A stretch of 64,000 nt of DNA, taken from assembly GCF_900105585.1 (NCBI RefSeq), contig NZ_FNRT01000002.1, forward strand, positions 744,001-808,000, given 5' to 3'. Numbering within the stretch: the first letter of the stretch is position 1; each line of letters begins with the position of its first letter. This document shows, piece after piece, positions 51,503 through 60,562 of this stretch. Source of the stretch: Nocardioides exalbidus (lineage in GTDB: Bacteria; Actinomycetota; Actinomycetes; Propionibacteriales; Nocardioidaceae). A model generated the notes under the pieces. That model worked only from the letters and a program-made list of their open reading frames with translations. It did no database searches and was not told the origin of the DNA. Made by a program: the position numbers and the translations under genes.

Positions 51503-52189
51503 CTACTCCACCAGCCAGCGACCCAGGAGCGTCCCGTCCTGCTCGAGCAGCAGGACGGGGCGCAGGGCGACGTCGACATCGGCACCGGTGGCGATCCGCG
51601 GACCGTCGCCCCCGAGCAGCCGCGGCACGACCGTCCAGCACAGCTCGTCGACGACCCCGGCCGCCAGCAGGTCCGCGAACAGCGAAGGCCCGCCCTCGCA
51701 CAGCTGCTCGTCCCAGCCGCGGTCGGCGAGCTGCGCCTTGAGGGCGGCCAGGTCGATCTCCTCCTCGCCCAGGACCATGACGTTGCCCTCGCCGAGGACG
51801 TGCCTTGCCTCGGCCAACCCGTCGGCCGTCGCCACCGTCGCCATCAGGATGCGACCGGGCGGCGCGTCCCGGAGCTTGGGCGGGACGTCACCCGAGCGGG
51901 TCACGACGACGAGCGGCAGCCGCGGGACGTCGTACCCCTCGTCACGGAGCGTGCCGGCCGCGACCACGAGGCAGTCCGCACGCGACCGCAGGGCGTCGAA
52001 GACCCGGCCGTCCGCGTCGTCGTTGATGCTCTTGCTGAGCCCGTCGGAGCCGGTGGCCGCACCGTCCACGGTGCTGACGAAGTTCACCCGCAGCCAGGGC
52101 CCGCTGCGCGGGGCGTAGGCCGCGACGAGCTCGTCGTCGGACAGGTCGGCCAGGCGCTGGATCTCGAGGTGTCCGGTCACGGGCTTCAT
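51503..52189 (-). CDS. RibD C-terminal-type pyrimidine reductase
   Basis: A 228-aa NADPH-dependent reductase of the RibD C-terminal/dihydrofolate-reductase-like family. WLRVNFVSTVDGAATGSDGLSKSIN at the N-terminus, LVVAAGTLRDEGYD, and LCEGGPSLFADLLAAGVVDELCWTVVPRLLGGDG at the C-terminus are clear. It may reduce the riboflavin-pathway pyrimidine or a related compound; stand-alone homologues are common in actinobacteria. ATG 52189 is chosen; the frame runs further but upstream DNA is the promoter of the divergent gene. Confidence 0.85.
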   Translation of the reverse strand: MKPVTGHLEIQRLADLSDDELVAAYAPRSGPWLRVNFVSTVDGAATGSDGLSKSINDDADGRVFDALRSRADCLVVAAGTLRDEGYDVPRLPLVVVTRSGDVPPKLRDAPPGRILMATVATADGLAEARHVLGEGNVMVLGEEEIDLAALKAQLADRGWDEQLCEGGPSLFADLLAAGVVDELCWTVVPRLLGGDGPRIATGADVDVALRPVLLLEQDGTLLGRWLVE

Positions 52190-52198
52190 CCTGCCGCC

Positions 52199-52204
52199 TA
52201 CCCT
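52199..52204 (+). promoter_or_regulatory. -10 hexamer for the dihydropteroate-synthase-like gene
   Basis: TACCCT, 7-base spacer, GTG 52212. Confidence 0.5.
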
Positions 52205-52211
52205 GACCAGC

Positions 52212-53114
52212 GTGATCACCCTTGCGGACCTGGCCGCGCTCCAGAACGCCCACGGCGACGACTGGGCCAGCCCCGTCGCCCCGGTGGTCATCGACGGACC
52301 GCACGGGTCGGTCACGATCGGTGACGGCGCGGTGACGCTGATGGGCTGCGTCAACCTCTCCCGCGACTCGAGCTACAAGGAGAGCGTCGCGACCAGCCCG
52401 GACGACGCCGTCCGGATGGGCCGGATCCAGGCGGCCCAGGGGGCGCAGATCATCGACCTCGGCGCGGAGTCGAGCAACTCCGGCACCCTCCGGGTCTCGC
52501 CCGAGGACCAGATCGCCATGCTCGTGCCCGCCGTGAAGGGCCTCGTCCAGGACGCGGTCGTCTCGGTCGAGACCTACGAGCCGGCCGTCGTCCGCGCCTG
52601 CCTCGACGCCGGCGCGCGGGTCCTCAACATGACCGGGCGCCAGCACGAGGAGGAGATGCTCACCCTCGCCGCGGAGTACGACGCCGCCGTCGTCATGTGC
52701 TTCGGCGAGACCGCCAACGTCCGCGAGGTCGCCGACGTCCCGCCCGACGCCGACCCGATGCCGGTCCTCGTCGACCACTTCACCCCGCGCCTGGCCCGAG
52801 CCCGCGAGCTCGGCGTCGACAAGGTCGTCGTGGACCCCGGCATGGGCTTCGTCTACGGCAACCTGATGGACCCGATGACGCGCTCGCGCCACCAGACGCG
52901 GGTCCTCACCCAGACGTTCCGCCTCCGCCCCCTCGGCGTGCCCGTCTGCAACGTGGTCCCCCACACCTACGAGATCTTCGGTGACGAGTTCCGCAAGGCC
53001 GAGGGCTTCTACGCCATGTTCGCCGCCCTCGGCGGCACCCACCTCCTGCGCATCCACGAGGTCTCCCACCTCCGAGTGGTCCTCCGCGGCCTGGAGATGC
53101 TCGAGGTCCGCTGA
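52212..53114 (+). CDS. Dihydropteroate synthase-like (pterin-binding) protein
   Basis: A 300-aa TIM-barrel protein of the pterin-binding family. VTLMGCVNLSRDSSY corresponds to the I-x-N-x-T-x-D-S-F pterin motif but is altered; AAQGAQIIDLGAESSN matches the second motif; DKVVVDPGMGFVYGN and VPVCNVVPHT follow. Because key motif residues differ from true FolP, it may be a FolP2-like protein or a methyltransferase-type pterin binder rather than the folate enzyme. Leaderless GTG start. Ends four bases before the left repeat element of the DUF559 cassette. Confidence 0.78.
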   Translation: MITLADLAALQNAHGDDWASPVAPVVIDGPHGSVTIGDGAVTLMGCVNLSRDSSYKESVATSPDDAVRMGRIQAAQGAQIIDLGAESSNSGTLRVSPEDQIAMLVPAVKGLVQDAVVSVETYEPAVVRACLDAGARVLNMTGRQHEEEMLTLAAEYDAAVVMCFGETANVREVADVPPDADPMPVLVDHFTPRLARARELGVDKVVVDPGMGFVYGNLMDPMTRSRHQTRVLTQTFRLRPLGVPVCNVVPHTYEIFGDEFRKAEGFYAMFAALGGTHLLRIHEVSHLRVVLRGLEMLEVR

Positions 53115-53118
53115 CCGA

Positions 53119-53201
53119 GCACCAGGAAGGCAGTTGGTGAGCCCAGCTTCGCCATCACGCTCACGCCGCGAGGCCGTGCCGTCCAACTGCCTGCATGGTG
53201 C
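53119..53201. repeat. Left 83-bp inverted-repeat element flanking the DUF559 gene
   Basis: Arm GCACCAGGAAGGCAGTTGG (53119-53137), a 45-base spacer, and arm CCAACTGCCTGCATGGTGC (53183-53201). The arms are reverse complements in 17 of 19 bases. The inner arm lies inside the 3' end of the nuclease gene. Matches the element at 54082-54164 in length and arms. Confidence 0.85.
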
Positions 53202-54033
53202 GCCACTCGACGACGTCCGCCAGGGCGGTCGCAACGTCGTCCGGGTGGTGCATCACGTCGGCCCACGTGAAGCGGACCACGACCAGCCCGAGTCGGGCAG
53301 CCGTCGTGTATCGATCGACGTCACGTTGGAGACCAGCCCTGGTCCAGTGGTGCTCGAGCGACTCGGCCTCGATCACGATGCCGAGCACACGGTCGAGCAG
53401 GTCGACGAACCCCAACCCGGGCACGTGACCCTGCGGCTTCACCGACAGTCCGAGGACGGTGATCGCGATCGCGTAGAGGCACGACTCGAACGGGTTGGCG
53501 CGCAGCCGCGAGGCGTGCTGCGCGACTCGCTGGGCACGTGCCCTGCCGGTGCGTGGGCTCCTGGCAGCGGCGACGAGCAGGTCGTCCTGGTCGAGGATGC
53601 CCTCCCGGAGTGCCGAATCAGCGACCGACAGCGCGACGTCGAAGTCGTACGACCTCGCGCAGTCGATGACGGTGCGCGTCCTGGACGTGACGTTCCGGCG
53701 CCGCTCCCGGTCGGAGAGGTCTGCCCAGTGGAGCTCGTAGCTGCCGGACGGCTTGCGGGCGCTGCGAGGCAAGGTGATGCACGGCTTCACCGGATCGTGC
53801 TTGAGCTTCCAGCCGAACTCCTGGGCAGCGCTCAGGTGTGACGCGGTGCCGCCCGTCGCGGCGACCGCTCGCCTCGTCGCATCAGCGGTGGAGAGGCAGT
53901 ACCTGTTGTGCCGCGGCTTGAGGATGCGGCTCTGGTGGACTGCCCGGTCGAGCTCCGAGCGCGTGGTGCAGGCGATCAGCTCACCGAAGGTCGCGACGCC
54001 GCCGAGCTCGCGCAGCGCCTCGACAGGGTCCAT
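53161..54033 (-). CDS. AbiEi-like N-terminal domain plus DUF559 (PD-(D/E)xK-like) nuclease domain
   Basis: A 290-aa protein. Residues 1-75 look like the winged-helix type IV antitoxin AbiEi N-terminal domain (ALRELGGVATFGELIACTT ... LKPRHNRYCL). The C-terminal about 110 residues resemble DUF559/Vsr-like nucleases: NPFESCL, FVDLLDRVLGIVIEAESLEHHWTRAGLQRD, ARLGLVVVRFTWADV. The usual E-x-K/D catalytic pair reads E-A-E, so activity is uncertain. These proteins are multi-copy in many actinobacteria and their role is not known to me. The gene is bracketed by two 83-bp inverted-repeat elements, the left one reaching into its 3' end. Start ATG 54033, or GTG 54039. Confidence 0.8.
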   Translation of the reverse strand: MDPVEALRELGGVATFGELIACTTRSELDRAVHQSRILKPRHNRYCLSTADATRRAVAATGGTASHLSAAQEFGWKLKHDPVKPCITLPRSARKPSGSYELHWADLSDRERRRNVTSRTRTVIDCARSYDFDVALSVADSALREGILDQDDLLVAAARSPRTGRARAQRVAQHASRLRANPFESCLYAIAITVLGLSVKPQGHVPGLGFVDLLDRVLGIVIEAESLEHHWTRAGLQRDVDRYTTAARLGLVVVRFTWADVMHHPDDVATALADVVEWRTMQAVGRHGLAA

Positions 54034-54081
54034 GCCCACAGGCTTTCAGCGACGAAGCCCGCCTGCAGGCGTCATCCACAG

Positions 54082-54164
54082 GCACCACGAAGGCAGTTCG
54101 CGGTTACCGCCTCACCTGCCACGTTCGACCGAATAGCTTCCGAGCCGAACTGCCTGCATGGTGC
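54082..54164. repeat. Right 83-bp inverted-repeat element flanking the DUF559 gene
   Basis: Arm GCACCACGAAGGCAGTTCG (54082-54100), a 45-base spacer, and arm CGAACTGCCTGCATGGTGC (54146-54164). It ends exactly at the stop codon of the amidase gene. Spacer sequence differs from the left element while arm sequence and spacing are conserved. Confidence 0.85.
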
Positions 54165-54989
54165 TCAGTCGAGGAACTCCCGCACCCCGGCGACGAGGCC
54201 GCGGGCGTAACGCTCGCGTCCCCGCGCCGACGTCATCACGCGGGCCTCGGCGGGATTGCGCATGTTGCCGAGCTCGACCATCACGGTGGGTACGTCGCTG
54301 AGGTTGAGGGTGCCGAGGTCCGAGCGGACGTCGAGGCCGTCGCCGCCGGCGACGTAAGTGGCGACGACGAAGTCACGCCCCAGCAGGCCTGCCTTCACCG
54401 CCCGGGCGAGGCGCTGCGAGGTCGCGAAGATGTCGTCGGTCCACGGCGCGCGGTCGGCCGGGGCGATGACGTGGAACCCGCGGGCGCCTGCGGCGTAGGA
54501 GCCGTCACCGTGGATCGACAGCTTCAGGTCGGCGCCGATGGCGTTGCCGGCCCGCCCGCGGACGTCGACGCACGGGCCCCAGCGGTCCTGGCGGTTGCTG
54601 TGGCGGGTGAGCCTGACGGTGGCGCCCTGCTTGCGCAGCCGCTCGGCGAGGACGCGGGAGACCTGCCAGGTGAAGGTGGCCTCCGGGTAGCCGCCGTCGG
54701 TCGCCGTGCCCATCGTGTTGCACGGCTTCGTGAAGCCGCCGGCCGGCACCTGCCGGTTGATCTGCTCGGGGAAGTGCTGGTTGCCGAGCTGGTGGCCGGG
54801 GTCGATCACGATCACCTTCCCCTCGAGCGGCCGGGCACCGACCGGGACGGACTCGGACACCCTCGTGGACGCCGGGGCACCGGCATGCCGTCGCTCGGGC
54901 GGCCCGTGGTCCGCCCGAGCAGCGCCGGGGACGGCGCCCGCCGCCAGCGGGAGCACGACCCCGAGGACGACCGCGACGAGGCGGCGCAT
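54165..54989 (-). CDS. N-acetylmuramoyl-L-alanine amidase (Amidase_3), secreted
   Basis: A 274-aa exported zinc amidase cleaving the amide bond between muramic acid and the stem peptide. Signal peptide at residues 1-27 (VAVVLGVVLPLAAGAVPG). Zinc ligands in VIVIDPGHQLGNQ, GYPEATFTWQVSRVLAERL (Glu) and LKLSIHGDGS (His); the catalytic Glu is in VPTVMVELGNMRNPAEA. ATG 54989 overlaps the stop of galE by one reading step (ATGA), so the two are coupled although functionally distinct. Acts outside the membrane in cell-wall turnover. Confidence 0.9.
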   Translation of the reverse strand: MRRLVAVVLGVVLPLAAGAVPGAARADHGPPERRHAGAPASTRVSESVPVGARPLEGKVIVIDPGHQLGNQHFPEQINRQVPAGGFTKPCNTMGTATDGGYPEATFTWQVSRVLAERLRKQGATVRLTRHSNRQDRWGPCVDVRGRAGNAIGADLKLSIHGDGSYAAGARGFHVIAPADRAPWTDDIFATSQRLARAVKAGLLGRDFVVATYVAGGDGLDVRSDLGTLNLSDVPTVMVELGNMRNPAEARVMTSARGRERYARGLVAGVREFLD

Positions 54990-56002
54990 CAGCCCGAGAA
55001 GCCCTGGGGGTTCTGGGACTGCCAGCGCCAGACGTCCTCGCACATGTCGTCGATCGTCTTCTTCGTGCTCCAGCCGAGCTCGGCGTTGGCCTTGGACGGG
55101 TCGGCGTAGGACGTCGCGATGTCGCCGGGGCGGCGGGCGACGACCTCGTAGGGGAGCTCGCGACCCACGACCTTCTCGAAGGCCCGGAGCATCTCGAGCA
55201 CCGAGGTGCCCTTCCCGGAGCCGAGGTTCCAGGTGTGCACGGCGACGTCCGACGTCGACAGCGCCTCGAGGGCGGCGATGTGCCCGGCGGCGAGGTCCTC
55301 GACGTGGATGTAGTCGCGCACGCCGGTGCCGTCGACGGTGTCGTAGTCGTCACCGAAGACCATCAGCCGGTCGCGCTTGCCGACCGCGACCTGGGCGATG
55401 AAGGGCACCAGGTTGTTCGGGATGCCGGACGGGTCCTCGCCGATCGTGCCGGAGGGGTGCGCGCCGACCGGGTTGAAGTAGCGCAACAGCGCGAAGCGCA
55501 TCTGCGGCGCGGCCACGGCGACGTCGCGCAGGATCTGCTCCTGCATCACCTTGGTCCAGCCGTAGGGGTTGGTGGCGTAGGTCCGGCGGTCCTCGGTCGC
55601 GGCGGCCTGGTCCTCGCCGTAGACCGTGGCACTGGACGAGAAGACCAGCTTGTCGACGTCGTAGCGCTGCATCGCGCGAACGAGGGAGAAGGTCGAGCCG
55701 AGGTTGTTCTCGTAGTAGTCGAGCGGCTTCTCCACGCTCTCGCCGACGGCCTTGTGGCCGGCGAAGTGGATGACCCCGTCGAAGTCCTCGGTGGCGAAGA
55801 GGTGCTCGGTCTTGTCGTGGTCGGTGAGGTCGAAGGAGTGCGCCACGATGCGCGTCCCGGTGAGCGCCTCCAGCCTGCCCAGCACCGTCGGGTGGGAGTT
55901 GGCGAAGTTGTCGACGATCACCACGTCGTGGCCGGCGGCGATGAGCTGGATGACGGTGTGCGAGCCGATGTAGCCGGCACCGCCACTGACGAGGATCTTC
56001 AT
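54989..56002 (-). CDS. galE: UDP-glucose 4-epimerase
   Basis: A 337-aa SDR-family enzyme interconverting UDP-glucose and UDP-galactose (some also the N-acetyl forms). NAD site VSGGAGYIGSHTVIQL; FSSSATVYG and the catalytic YGWTK (Tyr-x-x-x-Lys); RYFNPVGAHPSG; and the C-terminal NLGSGKGTSVLEML are classic GalE. It supplies UDP-galactose for the surface polysaccharide. ATG 56002 is 6 bases after TAGGGT (leaderless). It is coupled to the downstream amidase gene. Confidence 0.94.
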   Translation of the reverse strand: MKILVSGGAGYIGSHTVIQLIAAGHDVVIVDNFANSHPTVLGRLEALTGTRIVAHSFDLTDHDKTEHLFATEDFDGVIHFAGHKAVGESVEKPLDYYENNLGSTFSLVRAMQRYDVDKLVFSSSATVYGEDQAAATEDRRTYATNPYGWTKVMQEQILRDVAVAAPQMRFALLRYFNPVGAHPSGTIGEDPSGIPNNLVPFIAQVAVGKRDRLMVFGDDYDTVDGTGVRDYIHVEDLAAGHIAALEALSTSDVAVHTWNLGSGKGTSVLEMLRAFEKVVGRELPYEVVARRPGDIATSYADPSKANAELGWSTKKTIDDMCEDVWRWQSQNPQGFSG

Positions 56003-56008
56003 GCCGTC

Positions 56009-56014
56009 ACCCTA
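56009..56014 (-). promoter_or_regulatory. -10 hexamer for galE
   Basis: TAGGGT on the minus strand, 6-base spacer, ATG 56002. Confidence 0.6.
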
Positions 56015-56023
56015 GATGCCTGA

Positions 56024-56029
56024 CAGACT
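56024..56029 (+). promoter_or_regulatory. Weak -10-like hexamer for gmd
   Basis: CAGACT, 6-base spacer, ATG 56036. One base off the TAnnnT pattern but correctly placed. Confidence 0.35.
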
Positions 56030-56035
56030 GCCCAC

Positions 56036-57012
<977 letters not shown>

Positions 57013-57016
<4 letters not shown>

Positions 57017-57948
57017 CCGCCCGGGCCTTCATCACCGGCATCGGCGGCCAGGACGGCACCTACCTCGCGGAGCGCCTCGTCGCCGAGGGGTACGACGTCC
57101 ACGCGCTCGTCCTCACCTCCGACGGCCACCCGGACCACTGCCCCGAGGCGGTCGTGCTGCACCGCGGCGACCTCACCGACGTGGAGTCGACCCGGCGCCT
57201 CGTGCTCGACCTCGCGCCGACCGAGATCTACAACCTCGCCGCGATCAGCTCGGTCGCCCAGTCGTGGGACGAGCCGGACGCCACGGCGCTGGTCAACGGC
57301 CACGCCGCCGTCGGGCTGATGGAGACCGCGCACCGGCTCGGCGACGTACGCCTCGTGCAGGCCTCCAGCGCCGAGATCTTCGGCGAACCGGCCGAGTCTC
57401 CCCAGGACGAGGACACCCCGGTCGCCCCGGTGAACCCCTACGGCGCCGCCAAGGCGTTCGCCCACCTGTCGGCGCGGGTCTTCCGGCAGCGCGACCTCCA
57501 CGTCTCCAGCGCGATCCTCTACAACCACGAGTCGCCGCGGCGCCACCAGCGCTTCGTGACCCGCAAGATCACCTCGACGGTGGCTGCCATCGCGAGGGGT
57601 GAGGCCGACGAGCTCGTGCTCGGCAACCTCGAGGCACGGCGCGACTGGGGATGGGCGCCCGACTACGTCGACGCGATGGTCCGGGCCGCGCGGGCCGACC
57701 AGCCGTCCGACTACGTCGTCGCGACCGGCCGCGCCCACTCCGTGCGCGACTTCGTCGCCGCCGCCTTCGCCGCTGCCGGCATCACCGACTGGGAGGGGCT
57801 CGTCCGCCAGGACGAGGCCTTCTTCCGCCCCGCCGACCCCACCGAGCTCGTCGGCGACACGAGCCGCGCCCGTGAGGAGCTCGGCTGGGCGCCCACGGTC
57901 CGCTTCGAGGAGCTCGTGGCACGGATGGTCACCGCCGACCTCTCGTAG
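57013..57948 (+). CDS. GMD-like SDR enzyme (paralogue of gmd)
   Basis: A 311-aa SDR protein resembling the preceding gene throughout: [27 protein letters not shown], catalytic [23 protein letters not shown] and [19 protein letters not shown]. It keeps the Tyr-x-x-x-Lys pair and the H-E-S-P-R-R motif, so it is more like a second dehydratase than a 4-keto reductase. It may act on a different GDP-sugar or as a partner subunit; the reductase usually paired with gmd is not seen. GTG 57013 overlaps the upstream stop, so expression is coupled. Confidence 0.82.
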
Positions 57949-57954
57949 GCGGCG

Positions 57955-58494
57955 TCAGTCGAGCGGGATGTCCTCGGAGTTGTCCCGGTCGACGACCGGG
58001 GTGTCGTCGGGGACCTCGACGTCGCCGGCCTGGTCGAGCCTGAGGGCGAGCTCGCGGGGACCGACCTTGGTCCAGCCGATCGTCGTGCGGAAGTCGTCGC
58101 GCTCGAGCTGCACCCACGGGTTGGCCTCGCCGGCGTCGAGCCCGGCGGCCTTGCGGGTCCAGCCGGCGTCCTCGAGGGCGGTGGCGGCCTGCTCGACCTG
58201 GCCGGCCTCGTCGCCGGAGCCGACGAGCACGGCCCGGGCGAGGTAGTCCTGGGCCCGACGAGTCGACATGCCCTTGTCGTCGACGCGCCCGGTCGCCTGC
58301 TCGACGGACAGGCCGGACGCGTCGAGCACGCCGGCCATCGCACGCAGCTCGTCGTCGACCGAGCTCTTCATCGACGCCAGGGCGTCGGCCGACTCCTCGG
58401 AGGACGGCCCGCCCCCGCACGCCGCGAGGGCGAGCCCGAGGGTGAGCACGAGCAGCAGCCGCAGCGGGAGACGGGTCATGCCCTCCATCATCAC
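57955..58494 (-). CDS. Lipoprotein in the WXG/DUF1023 operon
   Basis: A 174-179 aa lipoprotein. The hydrophobic stretch LLLVLTLGLALAAC ends in a lipobox (LAAC), so it is anchored to the outer face of the membrane. The mature part is helical and acidic, ending DNSEDIPLD, with no known domain. GTG 58494 overlaps the hydrolase stop; ATG 58479 gives the neatest signal peptide. As the last gene of a coupled operon with a secreted-looking hydrolase, it could be the hydrolase's immunity or chaperone partner (inference). Confidence 0.78.
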   Translation of the reverse strand: MMMEGMTRLPLRLLLVLTLGLALAACGGGPSSEESADALASMKSSVDDELRAMAGVLDASGLSVEQATGRVDDKGMSTRRAQDYLARAVLVGSGDEAGQVEQAATALEDAGWTRKAAGLDAGEANPWVQLERDDFRTTIGWTKVGPRELALRLDQAGDVEVPDDTPVVDRDNSEDIPLD

Positions 58495-60254
58495 CGGCGT
58501 GCGGTCGTGTCCGAGCGCCCGGGCTGGTCAGCCGTCGGCTCGCGATCCCACTCGGGGTCCTGCGGCGGACCCCACCACGGGTCGTAGCTCTGGTCGACGA
58601 CGTTGACGTCGCCGCCGTGGCCGTCGACGACCCGGCCGATGTTGTAGAGCGACTCGGAGTCGTTGTCGAGGTAGGAGCTGTGGGCGTCGCCGGTGTTGCG
58701 GATCCAGCTGCGGTCGACGTCCTCGGCGGCGAACCGGGTCGCCTCGAAGTCCTTCGACGACGGGTCGGTGCCGAGCCCGAGGCCGAACTTCCCGATCCAT
58801 CCCTCGTCGCCGAGCACCGCCACGAAGTCACGGCTGTCGCGACCGACGTAGACGTTGCCCTGTCCCAGCTCGGAGGCCGTGTCGGCCGGGCCCGCACCCG
58901 GGCTGCCGATGAGCACCACGTCGTCGACGGAGCCGTTGTTGTGCGTGGCGTACGCCGTCGTGGTCGAGCCGTAGCTGTGGCCGATCGCCGTGAGGTGGGC
59001 GGGGTCGTCCGGGCGCGAGGCCCGCAGCCCGTCGATCGCCTCGGAGAGCTGGCGCCCGCCGTCCTCGGCGCGACCCTCGGTGAAGGTGGCCAGGTCGGTC
59101 GGCCCGTGCGGCGCGTCGTAGCCGAGCCAGTACATCGCGGCGACGCTGGAGCCGTCACCGTTGTAGCGGGTCGACTCGTAGAGGTTCATCATCTTGTCGG
59201 TGTAGCCGGTGGTGCCCGACATGTCCGTGTTGATGCCCGGGGTGAACACGGCGACGTCCTGCGCGGTGTCGAGGTCGCCCACCGCGATCGCGACGCGGCC
59301 GTCGCCGTCGTAGGCCCCCGGGTCGTAGAGCCAGAGCTGGCCGCCCGGGCGGATGCTCGGGTCGAGCGGATCGGTGTAGGCATCGGCGTTGCCGAGGGAG
59401 TCGCGCGCCTGCACGGCGTTGGCGAGCACCTTCTGCTCGGCCTCTGAGATCGTGCCGTCGGCCTGCTTGGAGGCGAGGCGGGCGAGGTCGTCGTCGAGCA
59501 GCACCCGGTTGGCCTGGTCGCGGGCGTCGGCCGGCAGGCCGTTGCCCTGGCCGATGCGGTCGGAGTAGGCCGCGATCACGGCCTCCCGCTCGGCCTCGGT
59601 GAGGCCGTCCCACCACGCCTTGGTCTGCTCCGGCGTGGCACCGCTCCCGGGCGCGCCCGGACGGTTGATCGCCGCCTCGGCGAGCGGCGGGATGCCACCG
59701 TCGGCCGAGGTCGACTCGGCCAGCGTGTCGGCGGCCTGGAAGACCTGGCGCAGCAGGGTCTCGTTGTCGCGCACGCGGCGCTGCAGGTCGTCGTCGGCGC
59801 GGACGAGCTCGGCGTACCCGCTGCGCAGCTCGGCGGCCCGCTGGCGGAACGCCGCGATGTCGGCCTCGGTGGCGCCCGCGGCCGCGTTGATCTCGGCGAT
59901 GAGGGCGTTGCGCCGGTCGTCCAGGGTGCGCTTGCGCTCGACGAGGTCCTCGTGCTCGCGGAGCAGGTCGCGCAGGGTGTCGGCGAACGAGGTGACGCCG
60001 CGCCCGACGCGCCGCACGGTCGTGCCCATGGCGGCGTGCTCGCCGGACGCCTTCCCGGACGCCACCTTGTAGGCGTCGTAGGCGCTGCCGGTCCAGCTGC
60101 CGAGGGTCTGCAGCTCCTTCGAGCGGTCGGCGAACTCCTCGTAGCGTCCGGCCGCCGTGTAGAGCGTGGTGGCGAGGGCGTCCACGCCGCCCGGGTCGCC
60201 CTCGGGCTTCTTGATCTGTGCCGGCACCGACGCCGGGACCTCGATGGTCGTCAT
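58491..60254 (-). CDS. WXG100-like N-terminus plus DUF1023 alpha/beta hydrolase
   Basis: A 587-aa protein. Residues about 20-180 are helical with a WXG-style turn (LGSWTGSAYDAYK) and a long coiled-coil-like stretch (LREHEDLVERKRTLDDRRNALIAE). The C-terminal about 270 residues are a DUF1023 alpha/beta hydrolase: AVFTPGINTDMSGTTG, nucleophile elbow AIGHSYGSTTTAY (Ser427), and the late GDAHSSYLDNDS with a His (about 525). The architecture is that of type-VII-secretion-linked secreted hydrolases of actinobacteria. Substrate is unknown; a lipase/esterase is plausible. Both ends overlap neighbours by 4 bases. Confidence 0.85.
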   Translation of the reverse strand: MTTIEVPASVPAQIKKPEGDPGGVDALATTLYTAAGRYEEFADRSKELQTLGSWTGSAYDAYKVASGKASGEHAAMGTTVRRVGRGVTSFADTLRDLLREHEDLVERKRTLDDRRNALIAEINAAAGATEADIAAFRQRAAELRSGYAELVRADDDLQRRVRDNETLLRQVFQAADTLAESTSADGGIPPLAEAAINRPGAPGSGATPEQTKAWWDGLTEAEREAVIAAYSDRIGQGNGLPADARDQANRVLLDDDLARLASKQADGTISEAEQKVLANAVQARDSLGNADAYTDPLDPSIRPGGQLWLYDPGAYDGDGRVAIAVGDLDTAQDVAVFTPGINTDMSGTTGYTDKMMNLYESTRYNGDGSSVAAMYWLGYDAPHGPTDLATFTEGRAEDGGRQLSEAIDGLRASRPDDPAHLTAIGHSYGSTTTAYATHNNGSVDDVVLIGSPGAGPADTASELGQGNVYVGRDSRDFVAVLGDEGWIGKFGLGLGTDPSSKDFEATRFAAEDVDRSWIRNTGDAHSSYLDNDSESLYNIGRVVDGHGGDVNVVDQSYDPWWGPPQDPEWDREPTADQPGRSDTTARR

Positions 60255-60562
60255 CGCGCAGGCCCCAGCCGTCCGTCGAGGTCGCTGAACTGGCGATCGG
60301 TGGCGTCGTCCGTCGTGGAGTAGTCGTTGCCGGTGGCCTTCAGCGCGCCGACGAAGCCCTGCGCGATCGCGGTGCTCTCACCGGCGAGGCCTGCCCACGT
60401 GGTCAGGAACGTCGTCGCGGCGCCCTGCACGCTCGGCGGCAGCGACGCCGACGACGCGGCGCCGAAGTCCTTGGCGGTCGCGTCCATCAGCCGCTCCTGC
60501 GACTCCCACCCGGTCGTGCCCTTCTGGAGGACCTGCAGGTCCCAGACCAGCTGCTCCGTCAT
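60251..60562 (-). CDS. WXG100-like small protein
   Basis: A 103-aa helical protein with no signal peptide. Its length, helical composition and the central FLTTWAGLAGEST suggest an ESAT-6/WXG100-like hairpin, although the exact W-x-G reads W-A-G. ATG 60562 overlaps the stop of the upstream gene and its own stop overlaps the hydrolase start (ATGA on both sides). It is likely the secretion partner or chaperone of the WXG/DUF1023 protein. Confidence 0.7.
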   Translation of the reverse strand: MTEQLVWDLQVLQKGTTGWESQERLMDATAKDFGAASSASLPPSVQGAATTFLTTWAGLAGESTAIAQGFVGALKATGNDYSTTDDATDRQFSDLDGRLGPAR

